A stretch of DNA of 7,213 bases from Armatimonadota bacterium (GTDB lineage: Bacteria > Armatimonadota > Zipacnadia > Zipacnadales > UBA11051). Position 1 is the stretch's first letter. Each line of letters starts with the position of its first letter. Below, piece by piece: positions 1 to 6,070 of the stretch. The stretch spans positions 1 to 7,213 of the forward strand of contig JAUWOG010000117.1 of assembly GCA_030612305.1 (NCBI GenBank), read 5' to 3'. The translations under genes and the position numbers were made by a program. The notes under the pieces were generated by a model that ran no database searches, was not told where the DNA came from, and worked only from the letters and a program-made list of their open reading frames with translations.

Positions 1-20
1 GAATAGAATAACCGGCAGTT

Positions 21-24
21 GGAG
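21..24 (+). promoter_or_regulatory. Ribosome binding site choosing ATG 36 over GTG 24
   Basis: GGAG lies 11 bases before ATG 36. Its last base is the first base of the in-frame GTG at 24, so it cannot serve that codon. The spacing is slightly long, so the start is likely but not certain. Confidence 0.5.
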
Positions 25-35
25 TGACAGACACT

Positions 36-548
36 ATGGCCAAAACCGTAACCAATGCAAGCGACATTGCCCAGCTACCCGATGAGGCTGCGATTGAGGC
101 ATTGCTCGATGCGCTGGACGTGTCTCCTGACTCCAACCTCATCAGCGTACTCCAGGACGTGCAAGACAGGCTGGGTTTTCTGCCGGCCCCCGCACTCGAA
201 GCGATCTGCGGCCGCACCAGGATGCCCCTCAGCCGCGTCTACGGCGTCGTCACCTTCTACACCCAGTTCTACACGGAGCCGCGCGGACGGCACACAGTAC
301 GCGTCTGCCGGGGCACAGCGTGTTACGTCCGCGGCGGCAAGACAGTGCTGGACGCTGTCAAGAGGGAACTAAGTATCGAGGATGGGGAAACGACAGAGGA
401 CATGATGTTCACGCTGGAGACTGTGGCTTGCCTGGGTGCTTGTGCTCTGGCCCCGCTGATGCTGGTAGACTCGACATACCACGGCAAGATGGACTCCCGC
501 AAGGCGCTCAGGATTCTGATGAAGTACCGGAAGGACTCGACACAGTGA
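36..548 (+). CDS. nuoE: NuoE/FdsG-like [2Fe-2S] thioredoxin-fold subunit of NAD-linked formate dehydrogenase
   Basis: This 170-residue protein is the small electron-transfer subunit of a soluble formate dehydrogenase; in known complexes it sits beside the NuoF-like flavin subunit in the cytoplasm. Residues about 15-75 form the helical N-terminal region (with LQDVQDRLGFLP and SRVYGVVTFYTQF), and residues about 85-165 the thioredoxin-like [2Fe-2S] domain. The four cluster ligands are visible as Cys91 and Cys96 (CRGTAC) and Cys132 and Cys136 (CLGAC), followed by the usual LAPLMLVD. Length is normal for the family. I chose ATG at 36 because GGAG at 21-24 lies 11 bases upstream; an in-frame GTG at 24 overlaps that site and has no good one of its own. 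The stop overlaps the next start (GTGA). nuoE is used as a family name; the context points to formate dehydrogenase (FdsG/HymA-like), not complex I. Confidence 0.93.
   Translation: MAKTVTNASDIAQLPDEAAIEALLDALDVSPDSNLISVLQDVQDRLGFLPAPALEAICGRTRMPLSRVYGVVTFYTQFYTEPRGRHTVRVCRGTACYVRGGKTVLDAVKRELSIEDGETTEDMMFTLETVACLGACALAPLMLVDSTYHGKMDSRKALRILMKYRKDSTQ
529..535 (+). promoter_or_regulatory. Ribosome binding site for GTG 545
   Basis: GGAAGGA inside the end of the first gene, nine bases before GTG 545. It supports the non-ATG start and the overlapping junction with the preceding stop. Confidence 0.7.
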
Positions 549-2398
549 GCGCAATTACCTCGCCCGAGGAGCTGCATGCCAGGCGTAAGAGCCTTGCCGG
601 GCGACAGGAAGATGCTCTCCGCACCATTACGCTATGCAGTGGCACAAGCTGTATCGCGTTGGGATCCGCGCAGGTCCACGAGGCCTTTGAGGCCGAAATA
701 CAGCAGCGCGACCTCGCGGACAAGATAAAACTCAAACGCACCGGCTGCCACGGTCTCTGCGAGCAGGGCCCTGTTCTGGTCATTCTCCCTGAGAGGTTCT
801 TCTATCCTGGGGTCAAGGTTGAGGACGTAGCGGAGATCCTTGAGCGTACAGCGCTCGAGGGCGAGGTCATCGAGCGCCTCTGCTACACTGACGCGGCGTC
901 CGGCCGCAAGATCGCCTACGAACACGAAGTCCCGTTCTACAAGGCCCAAACGCGCTTGGTCTTCCAACACAATGGAGAGCTGGACCCAATTGACCTGGAC
1001 GACTACATCGTTCGCGATGGCTACGCGGCCATGGCCAGAGCGCTCTCCGATATGCCTGCGGACCAGGTGATCGAAGAGGTCAAGCTGGCAGGGCTGCGCG
1101 GGCGCGGGGGCGCAGGCTTTCCAACAGGGCTCAAGTGGGAGCTATGCCGCGAATCGCCGGGCGACGAGAAGTACCTGATCTGTAACGCGGACGAAGGGGA
1201 CCCGGGAGCTTTCATGGATCGCAGCCTCCTGGAGGGAAGTCCGCACGCGATTATCGAGGGTATGGTTATAGCCGGTTACGCTATCGGCGCACGGGATGGG
1301 ATGGTCTATGTGCGCGCGGAGTATCCGCTAGCTGTCCGCAACCTTACTGCCGCGCTCGAACAGGCCAGGGAAGAGGGCCTATTGGGCGAGAACATCCTCG
1401 GCTCTGGGTTCTGCTTCGATATCTCTCTTCACCAGGGAGCCGGTGCATTCGTTTGCGGCGAAGAAACCGCTTTGATCGCATCCTTGGAGGGGAAGCGGGG
1501 GATGCCCAAACCACGGCCGCCGTTTCCGGCGCAGAGCGGCTACCGAGGCAGGCCCAGTAACATCAACAATGTTGAGACCTTTGCGAACGTCCCGCTGATT
1601 ATCCTGAACGGGCACGAGTGGTACAGCGGCATCGGCACCGAAGGCTCCAAGGGCACGAAGATATTCGCCCTGGCTGGCAAAGTGATCAACACAGGCCTTG
1701 TGGAGGTACCGATGGGGGCGACGCTGCGCGAGATCGTCTTCGACATCGGCGGTGGCGTCCCCGACGGCAAGGAATTCAAGGCCGCTCAGATAGGGGGGCC
1801 GTCCGGCGGCTGCATCCCCAGCCAGCACCTCGACCTCCCCATAGACTACGACTCGGTGCAGGAAATTGGCGCCATCATGGGCTCCGGCGGCCTCATTATC
1901 ATGGACGAGGACACCTGCATGGTGGATATCGCGCGCTTCTTCATAGATTTCGTGCAGGAGGAGTCGTGCGGGAAGTGCGTTCCCTGCCGTATCGGGACCA
2001 AGCGGATGCTGGAGATGCTAACGCGCTTCACTGAGGGCGAAGGTGAGCCGGGGGACATCGACCGGCTGGAGCGGCTGGGCGAGATGGTGAAGAAAGCCTC
2101 ACTTTGCGGTCTCGGTCAGACTGCGCCGAATCCCGTGCTCTCGACGATACGTTATTTCCGTGATGAGTACGAGGCGCACGTGAATGACAAGCGCTGCCCT
2201 GCGGGTGTCTGCCAGGCCCTCCTCACCTATCGCATCCTCGAGGACGTCTGCACGGGCTGCGGCGCTTGTGCAGCCGTCTGTCCGGTGGGCGCCATCACTG
2301 GCGAGAAGAAACAGCCTCACACCATTGACGCTGCAAGCTGCATAAAGTGTGGGCTTTGCTACCAGACGTGCAAGTTCGACGCAATAGTCCGCGACTAG
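545..2398 (+). CDS. nuoF: NuoF/HydB-like FMN and NAD(P)-binding subunit with extra C-terminal 2x[4Fe-4S] domain
   Basis: This 617-residue diaphorase subunit would pass electrons between iron-sulfur clusters, FMN and NAD(P). Residues 25-110 form a thioredoxin-like [2Fe-2S] domain (Cys31, Cys36, Cys68, Cys72). Residues about 150-530 are the NuoF core: GRGGAGFPTG (186-195) and NADEGDPGAF (214-223) for FMN/NAD binding, GAGAFVCGEETAL (298-310), then a [4Fe-4S] site at Cys475, Cys478, Cys481 and Cys521. Residues 565-617 carry two ferredoxin-type [4Fe-4S] sites (Cys569/572/575/579 and Cys599/602/605/609). Plain NuoF (about 445 residues) and Rhodobacter FdsB (about 500) lack this tail, while HydB/HymB proteins of about 600 residues have it. 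The GTG start at 545 has GGAAGGA nine bases upstream and overlaps the preceding stop; the frame stays open upstream to 320, but only as a shadow of the first gene. nuoF is a family name. Confidence 0.94.
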   Translation: MSAITSPEELHARRKSLAGRQEDALRTITLCSGTSCIALGSAQVHEAFEAEIQQRDLADKIKLKRTGCHGLCEQGPVLVILPERFFYPGVKVEDVAEILERTALEGEVIERLCYTDAASGRKIAYEHEVPFYKAQTRLVFQHNGELDPIDLDDYIVRDGYAAMARALSDMPADQVIEEVKLAGLRGRGGAGFPTGLKWELCRESPGDEKYLICNADEGDPGAFMDRSLLEGSPHAIIEGMVIAGYAIGARDGMVYVRAEYPLAVRNLTAALEQAREEGLLGENILGSGFCFDISLHQGAGAFVCGEETALIASLEGKRGMPKPRPPFPAQSGYRGRPSNINNVETFANVPLIILNGHEWYSGIGTEGSKGTKIFALAGKVINTGLVEVPMGATLREIVFDIGGGVPDGKEFKAAQIGGPSGGCIPSQHLDLPIDYDSVQEIGAIMGSGGLIIMDEDTCMVDIARFFIDFVQEESCGKCVPCRIGTKRMLEMLTRFTEGEGEPGDIDRLERLGEMVKKASLCGLGQTAPNPVLSTIRYFRDEYEAHVNDKRCPAGVCQALLTYRILEDVCTGCGACAAVCPVGAITGEKKQPHTIDAASCIKCGLCYQTCKFDAIVRD

Positions 2399-2469
2399 CG
2401 GCCGCCGCTTCCAGTACGCTCCACTCGATACAGTGGCCGTGCCGACGACAAGCGCCGTGGAGAACTCTC
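2399..2469 (+). other. 71-base intergenic gap, the only one inside the operon
   Basis: The gap between the NuoF-like gene and the formate dehydrogenase alpha gene. It contains a small 5-bp inverted repeat (CCACT at 2421-2425 and AGTGG at 2432-2436, 6-base loop), too weak and without a U-run to be a terminator. GGAGA at 2459-2463 is the ribosome binding site for ATG 2470, six bases away. I see no convincing promoter boxes. Confidence 0.6.
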
Positions 2470-5163
2470 ATGGCTGAGCAAATCACGCTGAAGATAGATG
2501 AAGTTGACATCACTGTGCCGCCGGGCACCTCGATTCTCGATGCGGCGCTCGGCGCGGGCATTGAGATACCGCACCTGTGTCACGATCCCGAGTGGTGCTT
2601 GCCGCCCACCGGCTCGTGCCGGCTCTGCCTCGTCGAAGTCGAAGGCTCCGAGGCGCTCGTCCCCTCCTGTTGTCACCCCGCCGCAACCGGCATGGTCGTG
2701 CACACCGAGACCGAAGAGCTCGTCGAGATTCGGCGCATGCTCATAGGCCTGTTCCTCTCGGTCCACCCAGCCGACTGCCTCACCTGTGAACAGGCGGGGG
2801 ACTGCACGCTCCAGGATCACGCGTATCAACTCGGAGTGAAGAGGCCTGACTACGTCGGCGAGCCGATCCTGCCCGAGCCACTCTATGACGGCTCGCCGAT
2901 CGTGTATGACTACAGCAAGTGCATCCTGTGTGGTCGCTGTGTCGAGGTATGCCACAACGTCAATGTGACGGGTGCAATAGACTTCATGGGCCGCGGTTTC
3001 TATACTCGAGTGGGCCCCCCGGCCGGAGCGTCGCGGCTTGAATCAGTTTGCACCGAATGTGGCAATTGCATAGACGCATGCCCGACAGGTGCGCTTTCGT
3101 TTGCCGGCGCGCAGGGCGGCGGCCGCGCCTGGGAGATGGACCGCATTGTCACCGTCTGTCCCTATTGTGGAGTCGGGTGCCGCATCGTGTTGCACACACG
3201 GGACAACCGCCTGGTCAAGGTCACTGCCGGCCCCGGCCGGGGCGTCTGCCACGGTCAGCTCTGCGTCAAGGGACGCTTCGGCTTCGATTTCATCAACCAC
3301 CAGGACCGCCTCACTCAGCCCCTCATCCGCCGTAATGGCGAACTGACGCCGGCAACTTGGGACGAAGCTCTCGACTTCGTAGCAGCCCGCTTCACTGAAA
3401 TCAAACAAACCGCCGGACCCGATGCCATTGCTGCCATGGCCTCGGCCAAGTGTACCAACGAAGAGAACTACGTCATGCAGAAGTTCATGCGCGCCGTCAT
3501 CGGCACCAACAACGTTGATCACTGCGCGCGCCTTTGTCACGCCTCAACCGTCGTCGGACTCACCAGGGCCTTTGGCAGTGGCGCGATGACCAACGCCGTC
3601 GGGGACCTCGACGCCGCCGACGCCATCTTCGTCATCGGCTCAAACACCACCGAGTGCCATCCGGTCATCGGCACCGCAATCAAACGCGCCACCCAGCGCG
3701 GAGTGCCTCTCATCGTCGCCGACCCACGGGCTATTGAACTCACCGACTACGCCGCAGTCCATCTCCGCCAGAAGCACGGCACTGATGTCGCGCTCATCAA
3801 CGGGCTCATCCATGTCATCCTCGAAGAGGGTCTCGAAGACAACGACTTCATCGCCCAGCGCACTGAGGGCTTTGAGGACCTCCGGGCCGCCGTCGGGCCC
3901 TACACTCCGGAGATGCCCGCGAAAATCACCGGCGTGCCGGCAGAAGACATTATCCGGGCCGCGCGCATCTACGCCGAGGCTCTAGCAGCGTCAATCATCT
4001 ACGCCATGGGCATCACCCAGCACACGAGCGGCACCGATAACGTGCTGGCGCTCGCGAACCTCGCCATGCTGACGGGGAATATCGGCAGGCCGGGCACCGG
4101 CGTCAATCCACTCCGCGGCCAGAACAACGTCCAGGGAGCATGTGACCTCGGCGCCTTGCCTAACGTCTTGCCCGGGTATCAGAAGGTGGACGACGACGAG
4201 TTGCGGGCCAAGTTCGAGGCGGCGTGGGGCATCTCCCTGCCGGCCGAGCCCGGCCTCACTATAGTCGAGTTGCATAACGTCGCTCTTGAAGGGAAGCTGA
4301 AAGCGCTCTACGTGATGGGCGAGAACCCGATGCTGAGCTGTCCCGACCAGCGCCACGTCGAGGAGACCCTCAGAGCGCTCGACCTGCTGGTCGTGCAGGA
4401 CATCTTCCTTACCGAGACCGCCCAATTTGCCGATGTCATACTCCCTGCCGCCGGGTTCGCCGAGAAGCACGGAACCTTCACGAACACTGAGCGCCGCGTC
4501 CAGCGCGTCCGCAAGGCTATCGAGCCGCCGGGAGAGGCCCGTGAGGACTGGCACATTCTCTGCGACCTCGCTTCCCGCATGGGCTACGAAATGACCTACT
4601 CGAGCGCCGCCGACATCCAGGACGAGATCGCGTCACTGACCCCGATCTATGGCGGCATAACCTACGACCGGCTCGACGAGGGCTCGCTCCAGTGGCCCTG
4701 CCCGGACAGCGAGCACCCGGGCACGCCAATCCTCCACACCGACAAGTTCTCCAGAGGCCTCGGCAAGTTCCACCCCGTGGAGTTCGCGCCGGCCAAAGAA
4801 CTGCCGGACGACGAATATCCCTTCCTGCTCTCCACCGGCAGGATGCTGCAGCACTTCCATACAGGCACAATGACGCGGCGTTCGCAGGTCCTCGACGACC
4901 TCGTGCCTCGCGGCGCAATTGAAATCCACCCGGAGGACGCCGCACGTCTCGGCGTCGCTGACGGCGAGCCGGTTACGGTGACCTCTCGGCGCGGAGAGAT
5001 ACAGATCGCCGCACAAGTGACTGACCGCGTGGCCCCCGGCGAGACATTCCTGCCCTTCCATTTCCACGAGGCCCCCGCCAACCGCCTCACCATCGCCGCG
5101 CTCGACCCGGTCGCCAAGATCCCTGAGTTCAAGGTCTGCGCGGTCAGAATCGAGAAGGCCTGA
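2470..5163 (+). CDS. fdhF: Formate dehydrogenase alpha subunit, molybdopterin enzyme with NuoG-like N-terminus, Cys active site
   Basis: This 897-residue catalytic subunit would oxidise formate to CO2 or do the reverse at a bis-MGD Mo/W centre. The N-terminal module is NuoG-like: [2Fe-2S] ligands Cys37/50/53/67; a His-ligated [4Fe-4S] site His99/Cys103/106/112; two ferredoxin-type [4Fe-4S] sites (Cys151/154/157/161 and Cys194/197/200/204). The molybdopterin domain has a [4Fe-4S] site at Cys230/233/237/265 with Lys267 two residues on, matching the conserved Lys of E. coli FdhH. The active-site stretch HCARLCHAS puts Cys356-His357 (TGT at 3535-3537) where FdhH has Sec-His. Arg549 in NPLRGQNNVQG matches the formate-binding Arg. 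The C-terminal MGD-binding domain (about 775-897) ends with EFKVCAVRIE, as in FdhH. ATG 2470 has GGAGA six bases upstream, and the NuoG-like fold begins right after it; the frame remains open upstream to 2347 inside the previous gene. Length and layout resemble the roughly 900-residue Moorella-type alpha chain and Rhodobacter FdsA. No Tat signal is visible, so it is cytoplasmic. Confidence 0.96.
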   Translation: MAEQITLKIDEVDITVPPGTSILDAALGAGIEIPHLCHDPEWCLPPTGSCRLCLVEVEGSEALVPSCCHPAATGMVVHTETEELVEIRRMLIGLFLSVHPADCLTCEQAGDCTLQDHAYQLGVKRPDYVGEPILPEPLYDGSPIVYDYSKCILCGRCVEVCHNVNVTGAIDFMGRGFYTRVGPPAGASRLESVCTECGNCIDACPTGALSFAGAQGGGRAWEMDRIVTVCPYCGVGCRIVLHTRDNRLVKVTAGPGRGVCHGQLCVKGRFGFDFINHQDRLTQPLIRRNGELTPATWDEALDFVAARFTEIKQTAGPDAIAAMASAKCTNEENYVMQKFMRAVIGTNNVDHCARLCHASTVVGLTRAFGSGAMTNAVGDLDAADAIFVIGSNTTECHPVIGTAIKRATQRGVPLIVADPRAIELTDYAAVHLRQKHGTDVALINGLIHVILEEGLEDNDFIAQRTEGFEDLRAAVGPYTPEMPAKITGVPAEDIIRAARIYAEALAASIIYAMGITQHTSGTDNVLALANLAMLTGNIGRPGTGVNPLRGQNNVQGACDLGALPNVLPGYQKVDDDELRAKFEAAWGISLPAEPGLTIVELHNVALEGKLKALYVMGENPMLSCPDQRHVEETLRALDLLVVQDIFLTETAQFADVILPAAGFAEKHGTFTNTERRVQRVRKAIEPPGEAREDWHILCDLASRMGYEMTYSSAADIQDEIASLTPIYGGITYDRLDEGSLQWPCPDSEHPGTPILHTDKFSRGLGKFHPVEFAPAKELPDDEYPFLLSTGRMLQHFHTGTMTRRSQVLDDLVPRGAIEIHPEDAARLGVADGEPVTVTSRRGEIQIAAQVTDRVAPGETFLPFHFHEAPANRLTIAALDPVAKIPEFKVCAVRIEKA

Positions 5164-5780
5164 TGACGGCTCAGACAGATCACTCCGAACCGACCATCGC
5201 TGGTGCCATTCTCGCCGGAGGGCAGTCATCCCGCTACCACGGCAAGCCCAAGGGATTGCAGGAAGCCGAGCCCGGCCTCTCGATCATAGACAGGGAAATC
5301 AGGGAACTCACCTCGGCAGGCATCCGCGAACTCACTATCGTCACCAATGACCCCGAACCGTATCGGCATTGCGGGCTACAGACGATTCCCGACCTCAGCC
5401 CCGGCATTGGCCCTCTCGGCGGGATCCAGGCCGCACTCGCCCACTACGCAAACAGCTACGACGCCACTCTCTTCCTCCCCTGTGATCTGCCTGCCATCAC
5501 CCGCCACGAGATACGCACGTTGGTGGAGGGCTTTGCCGCCGGCTCGGCAATGCTAGTCATGGCGGCGCATATTTTTTGGGAGCCGTTATGCACAGTTGTG
5601 CATAACAATCTCCTCACCACCATTACACACGCCCTCGACGACGGGCAGCGAACACCTCGAGACCTCTGGCGCGATCTCGGTGCGCTGCCCGTCCACTTCG
5701 ACGATCCCGCCCCCTTCTTCAACGTCAATACCCCCGCCGACTTGGCACGCTGGCAGGCCGGAAGGGAGGGACACTCGTGA
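5163..5780 (+). CDS. mobA: MobA, molybdenum cofactor guanylyltransferase
   Basis: This 205-residue enzyme transfers GMP from GTP to molybdopterin, giving the guanine dinucleotide form that the preceding formate dehydrogenase needs. The nucleotidyltransferase fold shows LAGGQSSR at 17-24 with Lys30 in the expected place, GPLGGI at 83-88, metal-binding Asp108 in FLPCDLP, and the C-terminal FFNVNTPADL at 185-194. Length is normal (E. coli MobA is about 194). The start overlaps the alpha-chain stop (TGATG, ATG at 5163); AAGG at 5155-5158 is a close, modest ribosome binding site, so translation probably depends on coupling to the upstream gene. The RYHGKPK sequence after the LAGG motif differs from the common RMGG but keeps the spacing to Lys30. 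An unusual inverted repeat lies inside the gene at 5585-5606. CTP-specific relatives such as MocA share the fold, but a bis-MGD enzyme next door favours MobA. Confidence 0.9.
   Translation: MTAQTDHSEPTIAGAILAGGQSSRYHGKPKGLQEAEPGLSIIDREIRELTSAGIRELTIVTNDPEPYRHCGLQTIPDLSPGIGPLGGIQAALAHYANSYDATLFLPCDLPAITRHEIRTLVEGFAAGSAMLVMAAHIFWEPLCTVVHNNLLTTITHALDDGQRTPRDLWRDLGALPVHFDDPAPFFNVNTPADLARWQAGREGHS
5585..5606. repeat. Perfect 10-bp inverted repeat inside mobA; each arm contains a DnaA-box-like 9-mer
   Basis: The arms are GTTATGCACA (5585-5594) and its exact reverse complement TGTGCATAAC (5597-5606), separated by GT. Each arm contains TTATGCACA, which fits the degenerate DnaA box TTATNCACA, so the two boxes face each other. 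The stretch is AT-richer than its surroundings and includes a TTA Leu codon, uncommon here. It encodes PLCTVVHN, where MobA proteins usually have a similar PLC-type sequence, so protein constraint explains part but not all of the symmetry. It could be a protein-binding site, an mRNA hairpin, or chance. Confidence 0.55.
5764..5770 (+). promoter_or_regulatory. Ribosome binding site for GTG 5777
   Basis: GGGAGGG, six bases before GTG 5777, inside the end of mobA. It is a strong site that supports the non-ATG start and the reality of the small downstream gene. Confidence 0.7.
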
Positions 5781-6070
5781 GAAGCATCCTCGGCGTCCCG
5801 GAGGCCATGCTCGAGTCGGTGGCAACATTCTGCAGCGCCGCAGACATCCCCCTCGAGGTTGTCTCCACCGGCGACTGCACCGTGCGCGTCGTTGAGGCCG
5901 AGGAGCGTCTCCCGTCCACTCTCTCCTGCCTCTACATCGACGGCTGGATTGCTTGCGGACGGGCCCACGTCATCGCCGCCAGACTCCAAATCCAGACGCG
6001 ACAGATCGGCAAGTTGCTGGACTTGTTCAACATCAAGATCCGCCACTGCCAACTGGGGTGTTTCCATTGA
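5777..6070 (+). CDS. Small protein with helix-turn-helix-like C-terminal half and CQLGCF terminus; function unknown
   Basis: This 97-residue protein has no function I can name with certainty. Residues 1-45 look like a small alpha/beta segment. Residues about 61-88 (with AARLQIQTRQIGKLLDLFNIKI) read as two or three helices in a helix-turn-helix-like spacing. It then ends in RHCQLGCFH, with Cys91 and Cys95 plus Cys51 and Cys60 as further possible metal or sulfur ligands. From memory, short proteins ending in a similar CQLGCF motif occur near molybdenum or formate dehydrogenase genes in anaerobes, but I cannot verify this here. Reality is supported by GGGAGGG six bases before GTG 5777, overlap with the mobA stop (GTGA), overlap of its own stop with the next start (TTGA), and lack of a better frame. 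The neighbours suggest a role in molybdenum cofactor handling or its regulation. It is unlike FdhD and does not obviously match FdsD. Confidence 0.8.
   Translation: MRSILGVPEAMLESVATFCSAADIPLEVVSTGDCTVRVVEAEERLPSTLSCLYIDGWIACGRAHVIAARLQIQTRQIGKLLDLFNIKIRHCQLGCFH
6055..6058 (+). promoter_or_regulatory. Ribosome binding site for TTG 6067
   Basis: GGGG eight bases before TTG 6067. Together with the TTGA stop/start overlap and the hydrophobic beta strand plus Walker A that begin immediately after, it decides in favour of this rare start codon over upstream in-frame ATG 5953. Confidence 0.55.

Noticed and set aside
320..544. N-terminal extension of the NuoF-like subunit back to ATG 320
   Set aside because: It lies in another frame of the first gene and reads as low-quality protein; GTG 545 has a good ribosome binding site and sits just before the conserved domain.
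1379..1828. 149-residue minus-strand open frame
   Set aside because: It is antisense to a strongly conserved NuoF core, with no recognisable domain; such frames are common opposite GC-rich genes. The same applies to the frames opposite 2395-2955, 3043-3540, 3991-4554, 4633-5229, 5456-6073 and 6415-6939.
2421..2436. Hairpin as a transcription terminator between the flavin and catalytic genes
   Set aside because: The stem is only 5 bp and has no following T-run; the genes belong to one complex.
3230..3243. 14-bp palindrome with central CCCCGGCCGGGG
   Set aside because: It lies within a Gly/Pro/Arg-rich coding stretch of the alpha chain, where GC-only symmetry arises easily.
36..5163. NuoE-NuoF-NuoG of respiratory complex I
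   Set aside because: The large subunit has the formate dehydrogenase active site (Cys356-His357, Arg549 in NPLRGQNNVQG) and a C-terminal MGD domain, and the neighbours are Moco genes, with no membrane Nuo subunits.
5585..5606. Replication origin
   Set aside because: Only two DnaA-like boxes inside a coding gene, no AT-rich unwinding region, and no dnaA or dnaN nearby.
5953..6066. N-terminal extension of the NTPase-ModE protein back to ATG 5953
   Set aside because: It overlaps the small CQLGCF gene in a different frame; the P-loop fold begins right after TTG 6067.
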